A DNA stretch of 64,000 nt from Trichomonas vaginalis G3 (Eukaryota; Parabasalia; Trichomonadida; Trichomonadidae). Of this stretch, positions 52,453-62,236 are shown one piece after another (the first letter of the stretch is position 1; each line of letters begins with the position of its first letter). The translations under genes were made by a program, and so were the position numbers. The stretch covers positions 18,001,319-18,065,318 of the forward strand of contig NC_067206.1 in assembly GCF_026262505.1 (NCBI RefSeq). Reading direction: 5' to 3'. The notes under the pieces are model-generated. The model saw only the letters and a list, made by a program, of their open reading frames with translations. It was not told where the DNA came from and did no database searches.

Positions 52453-55400
52453 ATGCCACGTAAGCTACGTAAGAATATACGTAAGAGGAAGGGAGCATTG
52501 AAACATCCAATAGTAAAACTGACACCACAACAACAGTTGCAACAACAAATTATGAATGACCCCACTATGTTGCAACAAATGTCAAGCAACCCTATGCTTT
52601 TAAACCGAGTTATTGGTGCACAGAGTGGAGGTTTAAGAGCGGCACTTTTAGCGAAAATGGCAGGCTATGGTGGAGCTGCAGACGGAACAGCTTATAACCC
52701 TCAAAGTCAAATGAATTTGAGTTCACTCAAAAATCAAATAACAGATGTCAAAAAGTCAAACATAGACATACAGAAACAAATAAGTGAAAACGAAAAGAAA
52801 CTAGAATATGACAGACACACAAAGAAACTCAATGAGTTAAACGTAGAGAAAAAGAAGAAAGAAGAACAACTGAAAGAACTAAGTACAGAGGAATACGCGA
52901 AAAAAGTGTCAGAAAAAGCAGCAGAAGTAGCAAAAATGGAACAAGATGTTATAAATTTGAAAAACCATACTACTCAATATAAAGTACTGAAAGATGAAGA
53001 GATAAAACAAAAAGCCCTGAAGACATATATGGATAGCGATGAGTATAAAAAAGAAGTTGAAGCAAATGTAAAGGCAGAAAAACTTTTACAGTTGCAAAAC
53101 CAAACCGTACAGTATGAAAACTTAGCACAAGAAAGTAAAAATAACGACACAGCCATGCAAAAGGCAATGAAAAGCGCAGAATATATAAAAGCTAATAATG
53201 ACTGGTTAGATGCCCAAGCCAACGCTAAAGCAGCCCAACTTATAGGGTCAATAAGGACAAAAATACAAGCGGATGAAGACAGTTCAAATGAAGCTTTAAT
53301 GAATGCTGACTTTAAGAATGCCTTCGAAGCTCTTCATAGTAAGGTGAAACTAGTGAACGACTTCTCATCTGGAAAGAAACTGAAGTCTGAAGGTTTCGAC
53401 AAAGAGTTAAGAGAAGTAGCACAAAATATGACGAAAATAACAGATGCAGCAACGAGACAGGCAGTTCAAAGTGCCTATGACGCCGTTAGAGCAACTGTTG
53501 TGGAAAGTCAAGAAAAAGAGTTACAACAGACCAAAACAGACCTAGTAAATGCTTTCTTAAAAACGAAAAGTCAGGTAGGACATTATGCTGCAGATGGAAC
53601 ATATGTGCCAGCTGGTGGAACTTATATACCAGTTGGTGGAACTTATATACTAGCTAGTGGAACTTATATACCAGCTGGTGGAACTTTTATACCACCAAAC
53701 CCTTCAAGAGAAGCACCTGCAGCAGGACTACCTAAAACATTTACATCGTCACATGGACACAGACGCAGGCATGCACCACAACAACAACAACCAACAATTC
53801 AAAATCCAGCACCACAACAACAACCAACAATTCAAAATCCAGCACCACAACAACAACCAACAATTCAAAATCCAGCACCACAACAACAACCAACAATTCA
53901 AAACCCTGCACAACAACCACCTCCACAACCAGCACAACAACCACCTCCACAACCAGCACAACAACAACCACAACCAGAGCAAGGACATAAAAGAAGTACA
54001 GAACAAGGAAACCAAGAATTCTTAAAAATGCTTAAGGAAGGTTATGGTTACCCAGATACTCTTGACTTTAGTGACAGATATAAAGAAGCTATTAGAAAGT
54101 TCAAGGAAGGAAATACTGACCCGAACCTATTTAGCTTTATGGTTCAGCACCAAATGGGATATAATTTCAAACCTGGAAAATACAAGCTCGCTAAGGGATA
54201 TGATTTAATAGCATATCATCCAAATGACATGAATGAATTTACTCCGAGATATTTGGTGTCAGAGCTAAATGATAATTCAACTCTCTTCATGAAACGTGTA
54301 AAAAATAGAGACGGAACGAAAGAAGAAAGGGTTATGAATGCGGATGACTTAGAAAGGGAATTTGTTAAAAACGGTCTCGGAATATATGAAATGCCAGCAG
54401 ATGAGGTACAAGAAACTCCACAGGAAGAAGTTCAGATACAACCAGACATGGAAGAAATAGTTCAGCAACAACAGCTAGAAGAGCCTGAAGGAAACGAACA
54501 AGTCCCTCCTTTGGAAACTAACTTCACAGAACTAGATGAAGATTTGGAACAGCCGAAAAATCTTGACCCTCAACAAGTGTATGCGGAGAATATGGAATCT
54601 TTCCAAGAGTCTAAGAAAAATTCGGCTGACATAGTAGAAGAATATCGAAAAATGTTCGCCGACATACAAAAGACTCCAACATCAGATGAAAATATCCAGC
54701 ATAGAATGGAAGTACTGAAAGATAATGTACACAAATACAACAATCCTTTTTACTTACGAGCATATAACGTTCAATCTTTGGATGAACTCGGTGAAAATAA
54801 AAGGTTAAATTTCAACAAAACATATAGAAATGAAACATTGTTTAAAGTTCATTCAGAACCTAACAAATATGGAAACAAACCTACTTTTGTTTCTGCAGAC
54901 TATGGAACTACAATGAGATGGGGTCATAAAGCTAATCCGGATAGGTGGTTCATAAACTTACAACCACAATTCCAAGAAGTTGTAGACGCAATGGAAGCGA
55001 ATAGTGAACCAGATATAGCTGGTATTTTCAGCGCGGCTTTAATGCCATTGAAAGATATGAAACATGCAGATATTTTGGACCAGTATGAAATGAACATGGC
55101 TGATGGAAATATAACACCTGACGTTCTAGAACATTTATCTCAAAGAACTACACAGAACCATAGAGATGGTATATTTGGTGAAGAGTTTAGAAAGAAAGTT
55201 AGGGAGAAAGAAGGAAGAGAACCTATTGTACATGACCTTGCAAACGAAAGTTTGCAAAATGTCATAAAAACTTACTTTGCAGACAATGAATCGAGAAGGG
55301 ATGAATATTTAAGAAAACTCAAATGGACAGTACCAAATGAAATGTTAGTATTGAAAAACATGTTCCTTGACAAAATAAAACCAACTACAGAAATAAATGA

Positions 55401-55761
55401 CGCAAGACTGGAACATTGGGTAAAAGCTTTCCCATTCACAAAAGATATTATTGGTTACATGGAAAGAAAACCAGAATGGCTACAAAAACATATATTTGGA
55501 AACGAGCTTATTCCATATGGACAAGCTCTGTTTGAAGAGCTTGAACCGGAAACTCAGGAAAGAGTCATGCAAACAATACGCGAAGACTCAAATACAAACT
55601 ATGACAAAATCTTTCTAGGATATAGGTTACCTGAGATGGGCGACCAGAGCCCAAAGGCAAAAAGGACATGGGAAATTTACAACATACTAGGTGAACATGA
55701 GGCAAAGATGCAACAAAACTCAGTCAGGAAGAAAGTAAAGCTTGGTCCGAAACAATTATGA
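52453..55761 (+). CDS. very large coiled-coil/Pro-Gln repeat protein (Polinton B)
   Basis: A 1102-residue protein that looks whole. Basic N-terminus (MPRKLRKNIRKRK), Gln/Met-rich stretch, coiled coil of about residues 95-400, GTY(I/V)P-type repeats (five units), HGH-rich segment, PTIQNPAPQQQ repeats (four) and PPPQPAQQ repeats, then a globular region (DTLDFSDRYKEAIRKFKEG...; GYDLIAYHPND) and a final third with EWLQKHIFGNELIPYG. The start is set by TTTTTTACTTCACTTAAA then ATG; the GTG further upstream is not used. No family is recognised. It stands next to the capsid gene, so a large virion or tegument-like role is possible (inference). Confidence 0.75.
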   Translation: MPRKLRKNIRKRKGALKHPIVKLTPQQQLQQQIMNDPTMLQQMSSNPMLLNRVIGAQSGGLRAALLAKMAGYGGAADGTAYNPQSQMNLSSLKNQITDVKKSNIDIQKQISENEKKLEYDRHTKKLNELNVEKKKKEEQLKELSTEEYAKKVSEKAAEVAKMEQDVINLKNHTTQYKVLKDEEIKQKALKTYMDSDEYKKEVEANVKAEKLLQLQNQTVQYENLAQESKNNDTAMQKAMKSAEYIKANNDWLDAQANAKAAQLIGSIRTKIQADEDSSNEALMNADFKNAFEALHSKVKLVNDFSSGKKLKSEGFDKELREVAQNMTKITDAATRQAVQSAYDAVRATVVESQEKELQQTKTDLVNAFLKTKSQVGHYAADGTYVPAGGTYIPVGGTYILASGTYIPAGGTFIPPNPSREAPAAGLPKTFTSSHGHRRRHAPQQQQPTIQNPAPQQQPTIQNPAPQQQPTIQNPAPQQQPTIQNPAQQPPPQPAQQPPPQPAQQQPQPEQGHKRSTEQGNQEFLKMLKEGYGYPDTLDFSDRYKEAIRKFKEGNTDPNLFSFMVQHQMGYNFKPGKYKLAKGYDLIAYHPNDMNEFTPRYLVSELNDNSTLFMKRVKNRDGTKEERVMNADDLEREFVKNGLGIYEMPADEVQETPQEEVQIQPDMEEIVQQQQLEEPEGNEQVPPLETNFTELDEDLEQPKNLDPQQVYAENMESFQESKKNSADIVEEYRKMFADIQKTPTSDENIQHRMEVLKDNVHKYNNPFYLRAYNVQSLDELGENKRLNFNKTYRNETLFKVHSEPNKYGNKPTFVSADYGTTMRWGHKANPDRWFINLQPQFQEVVDAMEANSEPDIAGIFSAALMPLKDMKHADILDQYEMNMADGNITPDVLEHLSQRTTQNHRDGIFGEEFRKKVREKEGREPIVHDLANESLQNVIKTYFADNESRRDEYLRKLKWTVPNEMLVLKNMFLDKIKPTTEINDARLEHWVKAFPFTKDIIGYMERKPEWLQKHIFGNELIPYGQALFEELEPETQERVMQTIREDSNTNYDKIFLGYRLPEMGDQSPKAKRTWEIYNILGEHEAKMQQNSVRKKVKLGPKQL

Positions 55762-55800
55762 CATATAAATCCAACTATTATATATTTTTACCCATATGAA

Positions 55801-57408
55801 ATGTACGCCGCTCAGAATATAACGCCAATAGTTTTGGATGCCATGAACGGAAATGTTTCCGAATGGTATAACGAATGCGACAATGCCATTAGAAGGTCAG
55901 AAATAGTTCCTGGAACTTACGAATATACAACTGCTGTTTCTTATGGAAACGTAGGTGAGTTTGGAGAAGGTTCTTCAACAACAGTAGATATTGCTTGCGA
56001 CAGGTTTCATATTATTTCTATTGACAACTCATTCTTATACGTGGAACAAGACATTGAAATAAAACCTTCTGCCAAGTTGTCTGACAAGAAAGGTTGCAAT
56101 GGAATTTTCTATGTCGGATACCAATATGCTCCAGAAGTTTTCATGGGATATAAGATATATTCTAACTCTGACTTAGTTCAAACAGTAACATGGGCAAACT
56201 ATGAATGGTTCGCTTTGAGAAACTCAGTACAACCACAAGCTAGAGAACAAACAGACCAGTATGCAACTATTGAGAAAATAAGAAGACTTGACCCTAACGT
56301 TCCAGGAGTTTATGTTGACCTTTCTGGACAAACTGCAGCAGCAGTAACCAAAGTAAAACTGAAACTTAGAGTTCCTTTGTCATCTTTCCTCATCTTCAGG
56401 TTTTTAAGATACTTGCCAAACTGGGCAGGAAAAATTTCTATCGAACTTACTCCAAGCAAAAATAACTTAGTCATTGCACCAACACAAGACCCATTCACTC
56501 TTACAGACGTAACGGGAACAAATAAAACGTCATTCGCCGAATATTGCAAAGACAAAGTTGACTTAGACTTTGGTTTCTCAAACTTCAACACTGAAGTAAA
56601 CTATTATTTCAATGCTGCTGGAACTGCTTGGGACCCAGTTAAGTTCACATGTGAAAAATTTGAATGCAAGAGAATAGAAAGCAGACTTGCAGTCTATATG
56701 TTGGACCCAGATATTTCAAATGCTTTAGCTGCCAAATATATTGCAGTTCCACTTATGTTCCCTATACACCAAATATCTGTCAAAGACTTTGCAGGTGAAG
56801 TTGGAAACCAAAGTGCTGACCCAGGTGCAAGAACAGATATTGCTTTAACAACTGCAATGAAACATGCAGATACTCTGTTTGTACTGTTCAGACGAACTAT
56901 AAATGACTATTCTTGTTTCTACAACCCTGGTATTAAATATCATATAAACATAGATGGCAAATATTATCCAAGAGAAGAATATTCTACAGTTGAGGATATG
57001 AGGTCATACAACTTGACATTAGATGCTATGAACTTTAACAACAACTTCACAACAACCATTAACCCTGAAATGCAAAGTTCTATTATGCCATATGTGAAAG
57101 TATGGACTCATACAGGAAGTCAAAAAACTCAATATACAAATGGAGACCGTTCAAACTTTTGGCTTGGCATTCCATTTGCTGACTCAGAAGACTTTATGGG
57201 TGGTATTTCAACTGTTGGTACTGTACAAATACAATATACTGGTGACAGAGACGGTCCAGATGAATTGAGAGCAAAGAAGTTTACAAAACCAATAGCACTT
57301 TTCACGGAAGATGCTCTTTTGAAGATTCGTTCGATGAAACCTGCTGGGGCTCCTCAGATTGGTATAACGACAGCTTCCATCGAGCAGATTTTGGCAGCAG
57401 GTCAGTAA
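55801..57408 (+). CDS. Polinton major capsid protein (double jelly-roll type)
   Basis: A 535-residue protein that looks whole. Length, beta-rich composition and block position fit the double jelly-roll capsid protein of Polintons. Features include a long N-terminal beta region (VDIACDRFHIISIDNSFLYVEQDIEI), the centre LRVPLSSFLIFRFLRYLPNWAGKISIELTP, and a second half with YNPGIKYHINIDGKYYPREEY and FWLGIPFADSEDFMGG. The start motif TTTTTACCCATATGAAATG fixes the ATG. It is followed convergently by a small minus-strand gene. The call rests on gene context, length and composition; I cannot show the fold directly. Confidence 0.75.
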   Translation: MYAAQNITPIVLDAMNGNVSEWYNECDNAIRRSEIVPGTYEYTTAVSYGNVGEFGEGSSTTVDIACDRFHIISIDNSFLYVEQDIEIKPSAKLSDKKGCNGIFYVGYQYAPEVFMGYKIYSNSDLVQTVTWANYEWFALRNSVQPQAREQTDQYATIEKIRRLDPNVPGVYVDLSGQTAAAVTKVKLKLRVPLSSFLIFRFLRYLPNWAGKISIELTPSKNNLVIAPTQDPFTLTDVTGTNKTSFAEYCKDKVDLDFGFSNFNTEVNYYFNAAGTAWDPVKFTCEKFECKRIESRLAVYMLDPDISNALAAKYIAVPLMFPIHQISVKDFAGEVGNQSADPGARTDIALTTAMKHADTLFVLFRRTINDYSCFYNPGIKYHINIDGKYYPREEYSTVEDMRSYNLTLDAMNFNNNFTTTINPEMQSSIMPYVKVWTHTGSQKTQYTNGDRSNFWLGIPFADSEDFMGGISTVGTVQIQYTGDRDGPDELRAKKFTKPIALFTEDALLKIRSMKPAGAPQIGITTASIEQILAAGQ

Positions 57409-57720
57409 GTTGTTCTTGAACTGACTTCTCTCCGTCAAATATTGACAGTACGCCAGTTTTGACATAATATTGTATTATAAACTTTCCTTTAGTAATATCT
57501 GTAAGTTTTGAAGTTATATTTTGTCTGCTTCAAGAACTTTCACCATTTCAGTTATACCAACTTTCTTTGCTTTATGAAAATATTTAGGTTCAGCAAAGAC
57601 TGCTATTCTATAACATTTTCCATTGTTTGTGTAAAGAACTATTCTGTCAATGTATTTGTATTGTTTGTGAGTATAAACTTTGTTCTGCTTCAATTCAATA
57701 AGATATCCGAATACGTCCAT
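57409..57720 (-). pseudogene. about 100-aa small Polinton protein, copy B
   Basis: Same gene as 19244-19555: MDVFGYLIELKQNKVYTHK from the ATG at 57720. Coding content may extend opposite the capsid gene's last about 100 bp. It shares the 18-bp bidirectional promoter with the gene at 57739. Confidence 0.45.
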
Positions 57721-57738
57721 CTTTTTATTCTAAGTAAA
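57721..57738. promoter_or_regulatory. 18-bp bidirectional promoter, copy B
   Basis: CTTTTTATTCTAAGTAAA separates the divergent ATGs at 57720 and 57739; identical (reverse complement) to 19226-19243. Confidence 0.65.
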
Positions 57739-58301
57739 ATGTCATTTCCGAAAAATAGAAGCGTAAGTGTTTCAAAAGGTTTAATGGCGGTGGCAGATGT
57801 GAAGTTAAATTCACCAACTCAAACAAACAGTCAAAGTGTTATTGTCAATGTCAAAGACAGAGATGTTGAAGTGGGGAAACCATACGAAGACGAAGATGGT
57901 ATAACAATTGTTCCTGTAAAAGAACCAACATATCCTGAAGTTAGCAGAGACTTAAGTTCTGTTGCAGATATTCGAAACGACTACCAACAACTGAAAGACA
58001 AACTTCAAACTCAGGAGAAGATTTGTCAAGCTTTAAGTATAATGTTAAACTTGGTCGAACACAACCCTGTAAAAGTGAACTCATATGTCATTGCACCTCA
58101 TGAAGTTTTGAAAGAACTATTGAAACTTTTGACAGAGGCAGACGATATAAACATCAAAGAAATAAACCCGACATTAGTTGCTGTGTGTTTCATATAATGT
58201 CATTGACAAGATATACGTTATGAAAGGAGGTGAAACGTTGAACTTAAAATATAGTTTCCCAGACGTTATAAAAATATTTGACGACCACAACATTTCATTA
58301 A
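57739..58301 (+). pseudogene. about 187-aa Polinton protein (MSFPKN start), copy B
   Basis: Same gene as 18663-19225. The start is the ATG flush with the 18-bp promoter, not the earlier open frame. Segments: MSFPKNRSVSVSKGLMAV, GKPYEDEDGITIVPVKE, HEVLKELLKLLTEADDINI. Unknown family. It lies between the major capsid and penton candidate genes, so it may act in the particle (positional inference). Not quite whole. Confidence 0.5.
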
Positions 58302-58319
58302 AATTTATTTGCTAAGTAA

Positions 58320-59118
58320 ATGGCAGAAGACATAATGGTTTATACTATTACGACTAAAAACCCTGAGTCATATAATTCTATAACAACAAACTTACAAAGT
58401 CCTCAAGGACGATATTGTAAACTAACCTTAAAAACAATGACGACTAAAGCCTGTTTTGCTCTTTTGACACCAGAAGACTTTATTGTTGTGAATGGTAAAA
58501 AAATACTCCTTTGAAGATACTTACTCAGATATACCACCAAACAGGTTTTGTTGACTTATTTAATACTTTAAGTACGGGTGTAACATGTGCTGCAACTAGA
58601 GCAGGTTTCATTATGTTTGGATGTCCGACTGAGTTTACTATAAACGATATGAGCTATAATACAAAACTTATTTCTGGTTTTTACTACCAACAGTTTCCTA
58701 TAACAGGAAAAGGTGTCATACAAGGAATGTCTATTCCATTGACATTAAGCACACCAATCTTATATATTGTTTCAAACTTAGGTTCAAAGTGTTATTCGAA
58801 TGTCGACAAAACTATTATGACCAAAAGATACTTATGCGTATAAACAATACTTTCTCTGCTGGTTTGCCTATTGTTCATTCGAATGCAGAATTTTCAACCT
58901 TAGTGAACTCAAACACTTTGGCAAGTATAACGTTGACATTAGTTGACGCAAACTTTGTTCCTGTAAAACTTTTATGTCCTATGTATTTGTCAATGACGGC
59001 AGAAAGTTTCGAATTGGAAGATGCAACTGGTGAAAGTATTGTATTACAAGAACAACTTCAACAACAAATAGCTCAAGAACAACAAATGCAACAAATGGAA
59101 CAACAAAGTCAAGAATAA
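58320..59118 (+). pseudogene. penton (minor capsid) candidate, copy B
   Basis: Start MAEDIMVYTITTKNPES from ATG 58320. Beta-rich segments GFIMFGCPTEFTINDM, GMSIPLTLSTPILYIV and NTLASITLTLVDANFVPVKLL precede a Gln-rich tail. About 265 residues in total, the right size for a single jelly-roll penton, directly between capsid and helicase genes. It has a small number of breaks. The family call is inference. Confidence 0.55.
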
Positions 59119-59147
59119 AAAAATATTATTTTTTTATTTTTATAAAA

Positions 59148-60383
59148 ATGTACAGAATAGATGTTTCAGATTTTTATGACTTCCAAGCATTCAGAAATAT
59201 GTGTCCATTTAGAGACTATAACAAAGCAGTCGAGAATTTGAAACGTTTAGTCATTTATGTTGACTCTGCCCCAGAATGTTATGTTATGAAAGAATGGGAT
59301 GTTGTCTTTAACAAACCAAGAGCAACAATAGTGTCTGAACAAGAATGTAGACAAAAACTTAAGAAAATAAAAGTCGTACAAGTTGGCATGAAGATGTTAG
59401 ATGCTTGGGATATCTTATTGTCAAAACTTGAAGATTTTTCAGTTCGTGGTATAAAGTTTTATACACCTTCTCCAAACTTCTATTCTATCTTCACTGGATA
59501 TAAATATGAACAAGTAGAATGGAAAGAAAATGTTATAGAAGCTTGGTTAGACCATGTCAAAGAAATTATATGCAATGGAAACGAAAAGGTTTATGAGTAT
59601 ATCTTATGTTGGTTTGCAAACATCTTACAACATCCAAGTGCTAAAAATGAAACTGCTCTCATTATAATTGGAAAACAAGGAACAGGTAAGAACACATTCT
59701 TTACAGATATCTTATGCAAACTGTTAGAAGGTTATTCGAACCCTAATATGACAAACTTAGAAAACATCTGCGGTAAATTTAACTCTTCAATTGAGAATAT
59801 GAAACTTATAGTTTGCAATGAACTTCAAAGTATAGATACAACAAAAGTTTTAAACTCAGATGCTTTGAAGAGTCTTATAACAGACAAAGTTGGAGTTGTT
59901 GAAAGAAAGTATAAAGACCAAAGAGTTTGTGAAAATGTTGCAAACTTCATTATGGTTTCAAACAATGTTGTTCCGATGAAGTTAGAAAGTTCTGACAGAA
60001 GATATGTAGTTGTCAGAACGTCAGATTCTCATATGCAAGATACAGAATATTTTGACGACTTAGCAGAAACTTTGACATCTGACTTTTACAACCACTTGTT
60101 CTCATATTTCATGACATTAGATATTTCTAAGTTCAATCCAAGACAAATTCCACATACCGAAGAGAGACAAACATTGTTAGAAGCAAATAAGAGTGTATAT
60201 GAACTGTTCATAGATGAAACTGACTTTGTGTCATTAGATGAAAGGTCATTGTACGATTCGTATAAACAATATTGTCAAGAATATGGTTATATGGCAGCTT
60301 CTAAACGTACATTCTTGGCAAATGTCAAAAGTCTTTTAGATGTTCAGAATGGTGTATATACAAAGAAAATTTTTTCTGAGTAA
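59148..60383 (+). CDS. D5-like SF3 helicase (primase C-terminal type), Polinton B
   Basis: A 411-residue protein that looks whole. The N-terminal about 150 residues hold a D5_N-like region (FTGYKYEQVEWKENVIEAW...YILCWFANILQHP). Then the SF3 core: Walker A IIIGKQGTGKNTFF (about 177-190), Walker B LIVCNE (about 222), motif C FIMVSNN (about 262), followed by SSDRRYVVVRTSD with the arginine segment. A C-terminal winged-helix-like part follows (LYDSYKQYCQEYGYMAASKRTF). Such proteins unwind DNA in poxviruses, Polinton relatives and P4-like phages. There is no N-terminal primase domain in this ORF. Start motif TTTTTATTTTTATAAAAATG is the same as that of PolB in A. Confidence 0.88.
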   Translation: MYRIDVSDFYDFQAFRNMCPFRDYNKAVENLKRLVIYVDSAPECYVMKEWDVVFNKPRATIVSEQECRQKLKKIKVVQVGMKMLDAWDILLSKLEDFSVRGIKFYTPSPNFYSIFTGYKYEQVEWKENVIEAWLDHVKEIICNGNEKVYEYILCWFANILQHPSAKNETALIIIGKQGTGKNTFFTDILCKLLEGYSNPNMTNLENICGKFNSSIENMKLIVCNELQSIDTTKVLNSDALKSLITDKVGVVERKYKDQRVCENVANFIMVSNNVVPMKLESSDRRYVVVRTSDSHMQDTEYFDDLAETLTSDFYNHLFSYFMTLDISKFNPRQIPHTEERQTLLEANKSVYELFIDETDFVSLDERSLYDSYKQYCQEYGYMAASKRTFLANVKSLLDVQNGVYTKKIFSE

Positions 60384-60418
60384 ATTTTAAAAAAAATTTT
60401 TTTTATCCGATAGAAAAG

Positions 60419-60838
60419 ATGACGAAATATATTTCAGTAAACAAGTACATGTCAGGACTTAAAGAAGAACTAGACCCATTCACATATTTGAATGTTTACT
60501 TCTACCATTTTGAAAAGTCTTCATTCAGCAAAGTTTGGAACATCGAACCAGTTAAGTTTGCTATTGTGACTAAAAATGGTGCGAAATTTGAAGACTTAGA
60601 CATAGAAGGTTTGTTAGCAGTCAAAGAAAGTTTTGACAGAAGGTTCTCAAACCTTAAAGAAGGCAAAGCATACAAACTTGTTATACCTTATGAACCAAAG
60701 AAAGCAGACGACTATGAATATTATGAGTCTAAGATAGTTGAAGTTCAAGGTAAATTGGGTAAAAAGATTTTAGAGTCTAAGCCAGTGTTTGCCCCTAAAG
60801 AGGAAGAGAACATTGACATTGACCCAGAAATGTTCTAA
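60419..60838 (+). CDS. 139-aa Polinton protein (Polinton B)
   Basis: Looks whole. MTKYISVNKYMSGLKEELDP, aromatic segment FTYLNVYFYHFEKSSFSKVWN, Lys-rich EGKAYKLVIPYEPKKADDYEYYE, and an acidic end. No domain is recognised. It follows the helicase by 35 bp with a T-rich start motif, so it may act with it in replication, perhaps as a small nucleic-acid-binding partner; that is speculation from position. Confidence 0.6.
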   Translation: MTKYISVNKYMSGLKEELDPFTYLNVYFYHFEKSSFSKVWNIEPVKFAIVTKNGAKFEDLDIEGLLAVKESFDRRFSNLKEGKAYKLVIPYEPKKADDYEYYESKIVEVQGKLGKKILESKPVFAPKEEENIDIDPEMF

Positions 60839-60854
60839 AAATAAAATTTTATTT

Positions 60855-61307
60855 TTACATGTCAAATTTCTTTTTCTCTGGAACTGGTTCAGGTTCTTTC
60901 TTCTCTTCTTCTACTTTTTTCTCTTTCTTTTCTCTCTTCTTCTTTTCTGGTGGAGTTATGTCAAATTTGGCGCAACCATATTTATGTAAAAGTTCTTTGT
61001 CCTTTAATAGCTCATCTATTCTGTTTTTTATTTCATCTTCAAGAACAGCGCATGTGTCTTCTTTGCATTCTAAGAAGTTTTGTTGGACTTCATCTCTCCA
61101 AGAGGCGTCATCTCTGTCAACAAGTCTGTCATTGACAAATTTTAAGACTTCTCTGCTTAATGTTTTATGGTTCTTGTCATATTCCCAGAAACAGAACTTT
61201 AGAACAAATTCACCTTTCTTGTTTACACTATGTAAGATTTATGGTCGACAGAATGTTTTGCTGTCAAAAAGTTTGTCTCGAATATAGATAGCGAAATCGC
61301 TAGACAT
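60855..61307 (-). pseudogene. 150-aa Polinton protein with Lys/Glu tail, copy B
   Basis: Same span (453 bp) and content as 15653-16105, with the globular N-terminus and the Lys/Glu/Pro tail. Divergent from the packaging ATPase gene (38 bp apart). Not quite whole. Confidence 0.6.
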
Positions 61308-61345
61308 TTTCTAAAAGATAAAAATTTTTAATTTTTCTAAAAAAT

Positions 61346-62206
61346 ATGTTAGAAAAAAAGTTTGCTGACATTGACAAGAAATTTGAGAATGTTTTAAACA
61401 AGAACAAGAGGAAGTTAGAAAATGCTCAGATAAAGCCTATACATGAAAAGTTCTTATTTGCTCAGAATGGTATAACAGGTCTAATTGCACCACCTGGGTC
61501 GGGTAAGACTTTCACTTATCTTAAAATGGCTGCACAACAACAAGAACTAGATGAGAAGAACCCATTCTATGAGTTAGTTGTTATTTGTAGTACTTCTGGT
61601 CAATTTGACCAAACCGTCAATTCGTTCAAAGATATTATAAAGAAGTCTAAGTTAGTATGTATAAAGGATACTGAGTTGTTAGATTGGATAAAGAAGTACC
61701 AAAGAAGAGTTTTGAAGTACAATGCTATAAATGAGTATATAAATTCGAAGTTTAAAGACCCAAATGAGGAAATGCAGAGAATATTAGAGAAGAAACACTT
61801 CAGAAACAAACAGAAAGAGATAGAATACATTTCGAAGAAATTGCAATCTTACGATTGGAAGACTTACCCTCATAGATGTCTTCTTATCTTAGATGATTTC
61901 GCCTCTCATCCTTTGTTAAAGAACAGAGAACAAGATATGTGTCGAATTCTTAAGAAGCTCAGACACTTTAACATCTCAGTCGTAATATGTGTACAGACAG
62001 CAAAGAGTTTAAGTAAGGATGTAAAGAGAATACTTACTGACATAATACTTTTCCCCGGATTGTCCGAAGACGATTTCATGGAACTTATGAAAGAGTCCAT
62101 GGCAGGTAAGTTTGACAGACATGAACTATGGAGAAGTACAAAGTCATACAAGACCCTCATACTTCTTTCAGAATTCATATCTACGCAAACAAAGTTCAAA
62201 TTGTAA
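61346..62206 (+). CDS. A32-like (FtsK/HerA) genome-packaging ATPase, Polinton B
   Basis: A 286-residue protein that looks whole. Walker A GLIAPPGSGKT (about residues 43-53), ELVVICSTSGQFDQT, then Walker B CLLILDDFA (about 183-191) and a sensor-like SVVICVQTAK segment followed by FPGLSEDDF. This is the short form of packaging ATPase found in Polintons, virophages and nucleocytoplasmic viruses; it drives DNA into the capsid. Convergent with the KilA-N gene at 62237. Confidence 0.9.
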   Translation: MLEKKFADIDKKFENVLNKNKRKLENAQIKPIHEKFLFAQNGITGLIAPPGSGKTFTYLKMAAQQQELDEKNPFYELVVICSTSGQFDQTVNSFKDIIKKSKLVCIKDTELLDWIKKYQRRVLKYNAINEYINSKFKDPNEEMQRILEKKHFRNKQKEIEYISKKLQSYDWKTYPHRCLLILDDFASHPLLKNREQDMCRILKKLRHFNISVVICVQTAKSLSKDVKRILTDIILFPGLSEDDFMELMKESMAGKFDRHELWRSTKSYKTLILLSEFISTQTKFKL

Positions 62207-62236
62207 AAAGTCAAGCGTAAAAATAAAGAGTGCAAT

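Noticed and set aside
53657-54025. Gln/His-rich ORFs overlapping the large Polinton gene
   Set aside because: Alternate-frame readings of the CAACAACAA-type repeats of the real gene.
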